Shown: positions 9,474 through 19,400 of the stretch, piece by piece | How the letters are laid out: each line of letters starts with the position of its first letter | How positions within the stretch are numbered: the stretch's first letter is position 1 | Assembly: GCA_039583875.1 (NCBI GenBank) | Contig: CM077162.1 | Location: 109,897,808 to 109,961,807, forward strand | Source of the DNA: Platanthera guangdongensis | Taxonomy: Eukaryota > Streptophyta > Magnoliopsida > Asparagales > Orchidaceae | Reading direction: 5' to 3' | Length of the DNA: 64,000 nt | Notes under the pieces: generated by a model | Told to the model about the DNA's origin: nothing | The model's database searches: none | The model's input: only the letters and a program-made list of their open reading frames with translations | Translations under genes and position numbers: made by a program

Positions 9474-10143
9474 AGGATTCAGTTACAAGTGGCCTGAATG
9501 CCTCTCTTGCGACAGGCTTTCCCTTGATTGAAGAAGGTTTCAGTTACAAGTGAAAGGAAAAGACTGAGGGAAGCAGAGCAAGGGGGAGTCCGCAAGGCAC
9601 AGGATTCGAGTCCGCAGCCTGTAACTAGTAGGCTCCTGGGTCCGAGTCAGCGTGCCTTGGGTGCACCACCTCCCCCCTATTTATAGGATAGGGGGCCTGC
9701 CCAAACGGGCAGGGCTAAAATAACCGGCTGCCCGGGGTACAGGAGAACCGGGCAGTGGTGACGGGAAGCAAAAAGAAAGAACACGCCAGTCCGCACAGAA
9801 GTGGCGGACTGGGCTCGCGAGCTGGAGCTTCCACTGCTGCTGGGCGCGCCCACTGGAGGGCGGCGGCCTGGGCGGACGAGATACTGCGTCCGCCGCTGGA
9901 GAACCTGATACCCAAAGTGCCGGCGGACTGAGCGGACAGGTCCTTGCGTCCGCTGCTGGAGAACCTGATACCCAAAGCGCCGGCGGACTGAGCGGACAGG
10001 TCCTTGCGTCCGCTGCTGGAATACCACCCTTGGCGCCCGACTGGTGATAATGTCGGACTGGGCGGACTGACAAATCTCATCCGCGCCTGCTGAAAGCGGG
10101 GGCTTTGGAAACTTGCAGTATGTTGCGGACTGAGGGGTTAACA
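9474..10143 (-). repeat. LTR-C, truncated and rearranged 3' LTR of element II
   Basis: From about 9490 to 10143 it matches LTR-A and LTR-D and ends GTTAACA, followed by the same polypurine side sequence. Its left end is scrambled: AGGATTCAGTTACAAGTG at 9474-9491 is fused to a segment that normally lies upstream of it, so this 18-mer recurs with one mismatch at 9537-9554. It joins LTR-B through TAA, the first three internal bases after an LTR. About 150 bp of LTR is missing. Confidence 0.75.
9673..9695 (-). promoter_or_regulatory. LTR-C TATA box inside a hairpin
   Basis: Minus-strand TATAAATA at 9685-9678 lies between the same 8-bp arms as in LTR-A, B and D. Transcription from here would read out into LTR-B. 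Confidence 0.65.
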
Positions 10144-10232
10144 TAATCCCCGCACATTTTTAAGTTTCCAGAAAACTTCGAAAATGTTTTCTTAACCGCC
10201 GAGTCCGCAAACCTCGAAAACGCCGCCAACGC

Positions 10233-10240
10233 TATAAATA
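10233..10240 (+). promoter_or_regulatory. TATA box of antisense gene 1 (element II)
   Basis: TATAAATA lies 84 bp before the ATG at 10325, at the same place as in element I. The start ATG sits in CCGGCATGGC and is the first in frame. Confidence 0.65.
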
Positions 10241-10324
10241 TCGCTGGAGGGTCTGGATCTGCTGAGAATCTCGATCGACACGGGGCGCTATTCACCACTT
10301 GCGGTCTCCACCTTCCAGTCCGGC

Positions 10325-12301
10325 ATGGCTAGGCTTGGAGCTTTCTTATCTAGCGTTACTACAAAAGGCGACCTGGATCCGACAACGCCTATGAAGACCA
10401 AGAAGATTGTAAAGAGGTCGACAAGAAAAGATCCTGTCCGCTCCACAGGAGAGAGTTCCCAGAGCCAGAAGCCTGCGGAGAAAGCAGTCCGCCATGTCGA
10501 TGTGTCTGCTCGCGGGGATGCCGTAGTCGACGCCGAACCATTGAGGAGTGAGAAGATGGCAACCTTGTCGGACTCCGCCCCTTCTCAGAAAACCGCAACC
10601 TCGGCGGACACTGCTGGCGAACACATGGAGACTGACATATCTTCCCCCAATGCCTCGGTGCAAATCGTTGACTTGGACGAAGAAGACCGGCGGACTGAGG
10701 TAGAGGACGACGCGCCCTCAAAGTCATTGTCTGCTGTGAATCCTGAACCTGTCCGCGCTGACCAGCCCGATTTAGGGGGGTCCGCCGCGGATGCTGCTGA
10801 GAAGACCGCCAAGAGGAAGAAGAGGAAGAGAGACGGAGCGACCGTCGCCGAGCGGGTTGAGAAGAAGCTCCGCGCAATGAAGGAGAAGAACGTCTCCAAG
10901 CGGACTGGGGAAGCGGACTTACAACACAGGCCGCGCGACAAAGAAGTTCCAGACGGCGATCTGGTTACTCCGGAGGCCCAAATCCAGGGAGAGAATTCCC
11001 TCTCAACGGTCAGTCTATCCACGGATGAGATAATTGATTCCATAGACGTTGGTCGACTTGACTTAATCAACGACTCCTTGCTGGTTGTACTGCAGCAGAA
11101 TGAGGCGGAGACTATTGGAGATAAGGGTGACGAACTCCCTTCCTTGTCCGCTGCGGAGGAAGAGGAGAGGGAGAGGCTGAAGGAGAAGATAGAGGAGCAA
11201 AAGAAACAAATCGTTGCTCATGTTGCTGCGGTCGGGGCAGCCTCGCAGCAGGCCGCGGCGGACAAAGCCGCTGAGGATCTGCGGATTGCTGCGGAGCTGA
11301 TGCGGTCAGGTAAACTTCAGCCGGCGCCCAAATACTTTCAGCGCAAGTGGCTTTACAGGTCGCCGCCGCGGACGTCAAGACCGATCAAAATTATCACCAA
11401 GACGGACGATATCGTGGTCTCAACAAGTGCGGCTGCCGAGAGAAGAGCAAGGGTTCACCGCGAATGGAAAAAGCGGTTAAGCGCCTTTGACCCGGAGCGG
11501 GCAAGGTGGCCAATCATCTTCGATAGTCGGAAACTCGCTGCCGCTATATCTAAAAGTGATCTTTTATCCTTTCTTTTAGTCCGCCGCAAACTGCCTTTGA
11601 ATGTGAAGTTGACTTTATTTGTTGCAGGTAGAAAGTCGCTGCCGGGCTCCATCGAGAGTGGCGAGATCGTGGTCACACCCAACACTGGTACCGACGCGGT
11701 CTCACACGTGGAGTCCGCGGAAGATGAGCCGCCCAGCCTGAGTACGATAAAAAAATTAGAGAAGAAATTTGAAGCTGAAATGCAATGTGTCAAAGCAGAG
11801 TTAGAGAAAGCGGCGGAGCGCGAGAGGGCGTCCGCGGCGCGCGAGAAAGCGTCCGCGGAACGCGAGAAGGCCCTCAAAGACCAGGTCGCCAGCATCTCGC
11901 GGGCGCTGGAGAGGTCTGAAAAGGAAAAGAAAAGGCTCGCGGATGACGTCCGATACTACAGAGGCAAGCACTTGGTGTCGGCTCGTGAAGGAAAGGAGAA
12001 GCGGACTGCTGAGGTCGCTGAGCAGAGGCCACGGGCGTCAGATCGCGTTCCTCCTGAGATCGCGGCACTGGCAGGTGGTGTCCCACATGCTGCGGATGAG
12101 GAGCCGAGGCCGGCAGCGGAGCCAATGGTGCCTCTCAGCCTGGTAGACCGGGAAGCCGCCCACATGCACCGGACCATCAATGTCATCCACCACCACCTCT
12201 GTCGTGTATATAGTGAAATTCTTCAGATAAGCGATCAGGCGGCTCATCTATGCCGGGATAGGACGGAGAAGCCTATGCGAACTGAAAATAGGGACCGCTA
12301 A
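10325..12301 (+). CDS. Antisense gene 1 of element II: charged coiled-coil protein, unknown function
   Basis: This is an open frame of 658 codons running opposite to gag-pol. The N-terminal 60 residues are basic; residues about 60-150 are Ser/Thr/Asp/Glu rich; KRKKRKRD near residue 165 could serve as a nuclear localisation signal. Two long charged helices follow: about 270-310 (EEEERERLKEKIEEQKKQ) and about 475-550 (KKLEKKFEAEMQ ... ERERASAAREKASAEREKAL), which look like coiled coils. No enzymatic motif is seen. A TTTATTTGTTGCAG sequence at 11615-11628 could be a splice acceptor, so an intron in the 11500-11628 interval is possible though the frame stays open. Plus-strand ORFs between pol and the 3' LTR are described for several Tat elements; their role is not established. 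Confidence 0.65.
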   Translation: MARLGAFLSSVTTKGDLDPTTPMKTKKIVKRSTRKDPVRSTGESSQSQKPAEKAVRHVDVSARGDAVVDAEPLRSEKMATLSDSAPSQKTATSADTAGEHMETDISSPNASVQIVDLDEEDRRTEVEDDAPSKSLSAVNPEPVRADQPDLGGSAADAAEKTAKRKKRKRDGATVAERVEKKLRAMKEKNVSKRTGEADLQHRPRDKEVPDGDLVTPEAQIQGENSLSTVSLSTDEIIDSIDVGRLDLINDSLLVVLQQNEAETIGDKGDELPSLSAAEEEERERLKEKIEEQKKQIVAHVAAVGAASQQAAADKAAEDLRIAAELMRSGKLQPAPKYFQRKWLYRSPPRTSRPIKIITKTDDIVVSTSAAAERRARVHREWKKRLSAFDPERARWPIIFDSRKLAAAISKSDLLSFLLVRRKLPLNVKLTLFVAGRKSLPGSIESGEIVVTPNTGTDAVSHVESAEDEPPSLSTIKKLEKKFEAEMQCVKAELEKAAERERASAAREKASAEREKALKDQVASISRALERSEKEKKRLADDVRYYRGKHLVSAREGKEKRTAEVAEQRPRASDRVPPEIAALAGGVPHAADEEPRPAAEPMVPLSLVDREAAHMHRTINVIHHHLCRVYSEILQISDQAAHLCRDRTEKPMRTENRDR

Positions 12302-12698
12302 GTCCGCGGTGCTTCTGATTTTTTAGCTTCTTGTATAATCGTCTGTATAATTGCGCTGCAAACAATGTTGTGTGATGTGTTTGATTGAACTTTTATTGCG
12401 ATCTATGCGGACTCAGATTATAAATCCGCAATTTTATGTTGCTTAATCCTTGGCTTGATCTGTGGCGGACTGTGCGGACTAGCGCTGTGTCCGCTTCTTG
12501 TTAACCTGGCGGGAAAATATGCGACCTGGGCGGACAGGGAACTGTACCGGCCACAACTTGGTTCTGAATTTCCCTTGGAATGTTAAATTGTCTTTGTATC
12601 CGTGTTATTTGTTTGGCTGCTTTTTAATTCTTTGCGGACTGTGCGGATTGAATATGCGACCTGCGCGGACTGGTCAAAAAGCTGTCAGAATCTTTATC
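12302..12698 (+). other. Spacer between the two antisense genes
   Basis: The roughly 400 bp hold no ORF I can support. The first part is T-rich with TGTATAATCGTCTGTATAAT (about 12331-12350), a plausible polyadenylation region for gene 1. The second part is dense in GCGGAC words ahead of the gene 2 TATA box. Confidence 0.5.
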
Positions 12699-12706
12699 TA
12701 TAAATA
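12699..12706 (+). promoter_or_regulatory. TATA box of antisense gene 2
   Basis: TATAAATA on the plus strand ends 62 bp before the ATG at 12769. It resembles the box before gene 1 in sequence, suggesting two separate transcription units. Confidence 0.65.
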
Positions 12707-12768
12707 CTGCCTTCTGCTTTCTCTATGTAGGAAATTATCGAAGTAAACAGAATCCTGCGGCCTGCAAC

Positions 12769-14629
12769 ATGGTGTCCGCGCGCACTGATGCTGCAGTCGC
12801 CTTCCATTCTGCCGACCACCGAAAATGTACTTTGACAGAGGATGATCTGGCTGCCTTCGTCGAAAAGAAGATGGCGGACTCGAACATACTTGTCCGCCTA
12901 CCCGCCCATCAGGAAAGGTTGAACTTTTCGACGGCGACCCAGATCGCCATTCCCGTTGACCATTTCGATAGCGGATTCAGGTTCCCGCTCCTATGGGAGC
13001 TTGCTGCAATCTTTGAGCACTACGGGATGGTCCCTGGCCAGCTCGCGTCGAATACCCTTGCCGCGATCTGCAGCTACATCTCTTATTTGCGATCTGAAAA
13101 GATTGCTTTCTCGATGAACATCTTCCGCAAAATATTCTCCGTCCGCTCCATAACTGCCTCCGGAGGCCGCCCCTACAAGGGAGTAATCTACTTCTACTGC
13201 AGGGGGATGAAGGTAGTGGGTCTTCCAAACAAGATCCACAACTGGACCTCGAGGTTCTTTATTTTTGAGGGCGACCTTGGGTTCGCGCACACGTATCCGC
13301 AGGTGCGCGCGGACTCTGTCTTTAAAAATGTGCAGCTGGACGACCTGGAGTCCGCAATCGTCGAGTTCTTGGCCAACGCCAGACTTGATATCGAATACTA
13401 CCTTCCGCTGTTGGCGAGCCTAGCGGATGTCATGCCTGAGGACAGTAAGTAGTTTAGCGGACTCAGCTTTTGTATCCGCCGCGACCATGTCGTTAACTCT
13501 GGTTCTCTTTTTGCAGCGACCTTGGCGGTGCCCGCCAACTTGCCGCAGACGCCGAGCGGCTTCGTCCCTACACAAAGGGAGAAGAAGGAAGCAGTTGCAA
13601 AAAAGAGGAAGGAGGAAGGGGATCCCGCAGCGGACTACTCTTCCTCCGAAAGTTTCTCCATGACCGGCTTCGGTATCAGCCAGAGGGACCTTAGGGGGAA
13701 CCCTATGGTCCACTGGCACAGCAAGAAGAAGCATGTCCGCCTATCCACCGCGCTTCCTTCGTGGAGGAGTCCGCGGATAACACGCCACGCCCATATTGCG
13801 CTCTCCACTCTTTACGGAAAGCGCAACTTGAGCGACCTCAAGAAGGTGTCCGCCGCCGACCTCCCTCTGCTGGCCTCCCAGGCTTCTGCGAACAGCGCGG
13901 TAACAAACCACTACGTCGCTACTTTGGTCAGGGACCTGCTGAGGCAGAATGAACAACTTCTGAAGGATAACAAAGTGTTAAAGGAAAGGAACGCGCGGCT
14001 GGGAGAGAGGAATGCTCGGCAAAGAGAGGAGCTGGGGGTGAGTTGAATTTGCCGCGGTCTTAATTTTCTATCCGTCGCGAGCTGTCTGATGTTTGTAATC
14101 TTGCTTTTCGCAGGTCGCCTACGACTTGGAGAACAATAAATTCCAGGCCGCCACGCTCCCTTTTGTGATGGAGACTGTCGAGGTCGCTGTTGAGCGACTT
14201 GCCCGCGATGGCCTCATGAAGGAGGGAGTGGGCGGCGTCCCTTTTCTGGAGATCTTCCCTGAGCTGGCCCCTCAGGTCGCAGCGATGGAGAGAGCTAGAA
14301 AAGGAAAGGACGTCATTGAGGAAGGTGAAGATGAGGAAGAAGAAGACGAAGAAGAAGAAGAAGAAGAGAAAGAAGACGGAGGCTCGCAGGGCGAAGAGCA
14401 AGGCGTCAGGGAAAATGCGGACGATGCTGCATCGAGCCGACGTGGAGAGGAGCTGTCCGCCGAGTCCGACACCTCTGCATCTTCCTCTGCTACTGGGAGC
14501 TCGCATAGCGGGTCCGCCACTAGTACAGGATCAGGTAGTAGCGGGAGCGGCTCGGGTGGCTACTCTCCAGAAGTCGACATCATCGGTGACAGCCCTGCAC
14601 CTCCCGAGAAGAAACAGAGGACTGATTGA
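12769..14629 (+). CDS. Antisense gene 2 of element II: three-exon protein with a 'putative gypsy type transposon' domain
   Basis: The exons 12769-13444, 13517-14037 and 14114-14629 join in frame into 570 codons; each junction is GT-AG and preserves the reading phase. The N-terminal region (about residues 20-210, with LTEDDLAAFVEKK, FPLLWELAAIFEHYGMVPGQ, and KIHNWTSRFFIFEGD) resembles the domain I know as PF04195 (Transposase_28), found in many plant proteins of retroelement origin. A basic linker, a coiled coil (LLRQNEQLLKDNKVLKERN, end of exon 2) and an acidic Glu run (EEGEDEEEEDEEEEEEEKE) with a Ser/Gly-rich tail follow. No catalytic residues are recognised. It is intact while the pol of the same element is dead. 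Element I lost this gene entirely. Element III keeps a related tail with an intron. Confidence 0.78.
13445..13516 (+). other. Intron 1 of antisense gene 2
   Basis: A 72-bp intron: donor GTAAGTAG, acceptor TTTTTGCAG. It splits a Thr codon (A/CG). Without removal the frame stops at TAG shortly after the donor. Confidence 0.75.
14038..14113 (+). other. Intron 2 of antisense gene 2
   Basis: A 76-bp intron: donor GTGAGTTG, acceptor TTGCTTTTCGCAG. It falls between codons, directly after a coiled-coil segment. The related gene tail at 42943-43726 has an intron at a comparable place. Confidence 0.75.
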
Positions 14630-15075
14630 TCAATGTACATATATATGTATTGTTTTTTGTAAAAGTGGCGGACGCAAGATTGCAGTCCGCCGAACATATA
14701 GAACGATGTAAACAATTTGTTGATGAAATAGAAAAGGATATTTTTTGGCATGTGTGCTTCCTGCAATGCTCTTTTTTCCACGCTCACCGCACCGATACTT
14801 AGCAGTCCGCACGATGCGTTGATTAATCACAGCATAAAGAAGAATTTTGTCAGGCGGACCCTGTTGAGTTTAAGTTACGGTCCGCTCATCACATCATTTA
14901 ACGAATCTTGCTGATTAAAGAATTAGACATCAACTCATTCAGTATCCGCCTCAGAGAACAGCCAGCTGATAACAATGCCTGGGGTACTTGAGTTATAGCT
15001 GTAGTCCGCAAGCCAGACCGCACATAATATAAAAGCACATTGATTATTAACTTATCAAATAATGCGAGAATCATT
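14630..15075 (+). other. Downstream region of antisense gene 2
   Basis: Just after the stop lies CATATATATGTATTGTTTTT, a plausible plant polyadenylation region. At 14777-14793 is a 17-base stretch identical to the primer-binding-site region of element III (60667-60683). No gene is supported; GCGGAC words recur. Confidence 0.5.
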
Positions 15076-15264
15076 CTGCGGACTGAGCGGATACAGAAAC
15101 CCAATCCGCTCATAATAGAAGTGATCAAACTTATATAACATGAAAATCATTCTGCGAACTGAGCGGATATAGAAGACCAATCCGCTTATAACAGGAATAT
15201 AAACTTGAATATGTACCCTGCGGACTGAGCGGATACAGAAAACCAATCCACTCATAATAGAAAT
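15076..15264. repeat. Short tandem repeats, about 67-76 bp
   Basis: Three units begin CTGCGRACTGAGCGGATA near 15078, 15152 and 15219 and continue with CAATCCRCT and a TATAAC- or ATAATAGAA-rich stretch. They lead into the larger repeats downstream. Confidence 0.65.
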
Positions 15265-15937
15265 GATCTATAGCTTGCGACCAGGCGAGCAGGTGAGCCT
15301 GAGCGGCATACTTTCCTCACCGAGCTACAAGCTATAAGATCAACCCAAGTCGGCGGACTGACCGGATAGAGAAAATCAGTCCGCTAAAGATAACCAGCTT
15401 GCAATCCCAAGGAAACTACCAAACTGTGCGGACAACGAATCCAGTCCGCCAAAGATAGAAGTGATCTAAAGCTTACGACCAGGCGGGCAGGTGAGCCTGA
15501 GCGGCATACTTTCCTCACCGGGCTACAAGCTATAAGATCAACCCAAGTCGGCGGACCGATCGGATAGAGAAAAAATCAGTCCGCTAAAGATAAAAATGAC
15601 CCACAACTCGTGACCAGGTGGGCAGGTGAGCCTGGGCGGCATACTTTCCTCACAGGGCTACAAGCTATAAGATCAACCCAAATTGGCGGACTGAGCGGAT
15701 AGAGAAAACCAGTCCGCATACTTTTTCCTGCAAAAAGCAAGATGCTCACTTGGCGGAACGGTTCCCTGCCCTCTTGCCTGGAGTACAGTCTAAGCTGTGG
15801 GTCTCCTGCAGGCACTGCTTGAGGGTACCATGGAGTGTTCGAGGGTTACAAGCTAAGATGACCCGCGGGCAGGTGAGCCGGAATGGCATACTTTCCTCAT
15901 GTGATCATCGAAGTTGTAACAATATCCTTAAAGCGGC
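15265..15937. repeat. Tandem repeats between antisense gene 2 and pol (element II)
   Basis: Units with the GACCAGGCGGGCAGGTGAGC core start near 15278, 15477, 15611 and, diverged, 15859. Each carries GGCATACTTTCCTCA and most carry CTATAAGATCAACCC. Spacing varies from about 130 to 250 bp through inclusion of a segment with CAGCTTGCAATCCCAAGG. The deletion in element I ends at 15359-15363 within this array. Confidence 0.75.
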
Positions 15938-16404
15938 ATGGTAGAGCTTTACACCCACCTTGCCCTTCATAATGCAAAGGTGGGGTCAGGTACCTGCCGG
16001 GATCCGAAGTCCAGAATCCAACCGCGCTAGAGCCTGCAAGCTCCCACTACACGGTGCGAAATCTCCTCGCAACACATGGTCTTCGTGGTGTTACGCTAAT
16101 GACAACGGCTCTAGGGGAGGTCTAGCTGAACTCGGCGATGTCTCCTGGTATCAGGGAACCGTTATAGGTCTTTGGGAGAGAGAGAAAACACTAGAAAAAT
16201 GTCAGTATGGATTCTTTGATTAAGAAAATGCATTTGCAAAGGAAGCATAAGAAAGAAAAAGGGAGTTCGGGTGTAGAACCGTTTTTGAAATCTCTCTTAG
16301 CGCCTTATCTGTTATGATTACAACAAAACACTCGAAGAAGTGTTAGCAAGCAGTTTCTATTCATAATAATTCTTGAAGAGGATACACAAAGTAGAAAAGG
16401 AAGT
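15938..16404. other. Untranslated region before pol end (element II)
   Basis: This matches 2661-3124 of element I. No coding capacity is supported. Confidence 0.55.
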
Positions 16405-19400
16405 TTAAGAATAGAACCGCTTGAGATCATCCCCACTCCACGTGTGTGGTATATCCTCTCCTTCGTGAGTCTGCAAGCGGTAAGCGCCGCTTTTTAACGC
16501 TTCTTTGACGACAAAAGGGCCGGCCCAATTTGGATTAAGCTTTCCAACTGAACCAGCTCTTGCAGCAGCATCAACCTTCTTTAGAACTAGATCTCCCACT
16601 TGGAAGTGTTTGATCCTTATATTCTGATCGAAGTAACGGGCCATCCTCCTTTTGACCTCTTCCTGCCTTATGGCTGCTTGATCTCTGACCTCCTCGATGT
16701 GTTCCAAGCTGAACCTCATCTCCTCGTTATTCAACTCAACCCAATCATGAACACCTTCTCTTGCAAGCAGTACTCTGGGTGACGGGACTTCAAACTCAAT
16801 TGGGATGAGTGCCTCCGAGCCATGAGAGAGTTTGAATGGAGTCTCCCCGGTTGCGGATGATGGCGTTGTCCTAAGGGACCAGAGGACTGATGGAAGCTGA
16901 TCAGCCCAACTGCCCTTGAGATTCTGCACTTTCTTTTTGAGCAAGTTGAGGATCTGCTTGTTGGCAGCTTCCACCTGGCCATTGCTTCTGGGATGATGAA
17001 CTGATGCAAAACGCAGCTCTGTTCCGATCTGCCTGCAAAAATCTATCATCTCTGAGTTGTTGAATTGTGGCCCATTGTCAGTGATTATTGCCATTGGTAT
17101 CCCGTGCCGGCAGACAATTTCTCCCCAAATGAAGTTCTTGACGATCTAAGTAGTTGTCTTAGACAATGCCTTGGCTTCGATCCACTTGCTGAAGTAGTCG
17201 ATCATTACGATGATAAAACGGCGTTGCCCGCTTGCCAAGGGAAAAGGACCAATGAGATCCATTCCCCAAACCGCAAAGGGCCAAGGAGTTGCAATCGACC
17301 TGAGGGACTGAGCTGCTTGGTGCTGAAGTGGAGCAAACTTCTGGCATTGAACACACCTTCTGGCGTAGATCTCTGAGTCTTTCTTCATTGTGGGCCAGAA
17401 ATACCCTTGTCGCAGGACTCGTTTTTCAAGAGTTCTTGCTCCAGAGTGGCTTCCACACTCTCCTGAGTGAACCTCTTGCAAAACAATGTGAGCTTCTTCT
17501 TCTGAAACACACCGGGCCATGGTTGAGAGGAAGGTCTTTCAATAAAGGATTCCCGCCACTAGGAAGTAGTGAGCTGCTTTTATTCTGAACTTTTTCTTGT
17601 CTCTAACTGTATGATGATAATTTCCTGTTGATAGATATAGGATGAATGGGTCCATCCAAGAGACGCGTTGATCTACTTGCATCAGATCTCCTTCCACCAC
17701 TGCCGGACGGAAGAGCTCGGAAGTTGTTCCTCCTGAAGGCATCCCATGCTTAGAGAGAAAATCGGCCTCCTCATTCTCTGTTCTGGGGATATGTTAGATG
17801 GTGAAGCTTTTAAACCTTCCGACTTCTACTTTCACAAGAGCTAGGTATTTTTTCAAGACTGGCTCCCTTGCTTCGAAGTTGCCGAGGACTTGCGACGCCA
17901 TTACCAGAGAATCGGTTTTGATGTGAACATGATCGATTCCTAATTCCCTTGCGAGCCTCAAGCCTGCTAGCAGAGATTCATATTCGGCCTGGTTGTTGGT
18001 TACTGGAAAGTAAAACTTCATGGCCTGCTCCAATTTGACTCCGTTTGGATTGATGAGAACCACTCCTGCTCCAGAAGAACTTCTGTCTGAGGCACCATCA
18101 ACATAGATGGTCCAAGCCAAAGGTGACCTTTCTGCTTGATCAGAACTGGACTCTGGCATGTCGATCAGAAAATCTGCTATGACTTGAGCTTTAATGGCTG
18201 TCTTGGGAACATAAGAAATTTCAAATTCACTTAGCTCTATTGCCCACTTAGCTAGTCTGCCGGAATGCTCGGGCTTTTCCAACACACCCTTCAAAGGTTG
18301 ATCGGTGATGACTTGAATTGAATGTGCTTGGAAGTACGGGCGAAGCCTGCGAGCTGACATGACCAGTGCCAAGGCTAACTTCTCCAGGATCGGATACCGC
18401 GTCTCTGCACTCTTCAGAATATGGCTGACATAGTAGATTGGGAATTGCTTTCTGCCTTCTTCCCGAAGAAGAACGGAGCTGACGGCCTCAGGGCCAACCC
18501 CTAGGTACAAGAAAAGAACCTCTCCTGGGCGGGGGCTCTGAAGCAGAGGCGATGAGGTAAGCTGCATCTTTAACTGTTCAAAATCCTGGGAGCACTCTTC
18601 TGTCCACTCAAACTTGGATTCACGGCGGAGGTTCTTAAAGAAGGGGGCACTCCTATCTCCAACCCGAGAGAAATCTTGCAAGAACTGCTAGCCTTCCCCC
18701 TAACTGCTAAACTTCCTTCGGTGAACGAGGGGTAGGCATTTCAAGAATAGCTTTTACCTTGTCAGGATTGGGGCAAGTCCCTCCGGAGTAAGGAGATGAC
18801 CAAGAAACTTCCCCTTACTCGCTCCAAAAGTACACTTCAAAGGATTGAGCTTCATCTTGTATCTACGCAGAGTAGCGAACGTCTCCGCTAGATCTAGCAA
18901 GTGCAGCGAAAACGATTTACTCTTAATCAAGAGATCGTCTACATACACTTCTAGGTTTCTCCCTTTCTGATGGTTAAACACACGGTCCATCATCCGTTGA
19001 TAGGTCGCGCCAGCATTCTTAAGCCCAAAGGGCATCACAAGGTAGCAATAACATCCATCGTTAGTAATGAACGACGTGTGAGGAACGTCGGGCTTATGCA
19101 TTCTTATCTGATGATAACCAGAAAACGCATCTAAAAAACTCATGTAAGAGTACCCTACCGCGGAATCAACTAAAGAATCTATCTGAGGCAAGGGGTAGTA
19201 ATCTTTAGGACTTGCTTTATTAAGTTTAGTAAAGTCTACACACATTCGCCACTTTCCCCCCGGTTTTTTAACCATTACAACATTTGAAATCCAGGTGGGA
19301 TATTGCACTTCTTCAATAAAATTTGCCTTGAGGAGCTTCGCAACCTCCTCCCTTATTGGTTTTGCAAGCTTTGTTGCCACGTCCCTCTTCTTCTACTGGA

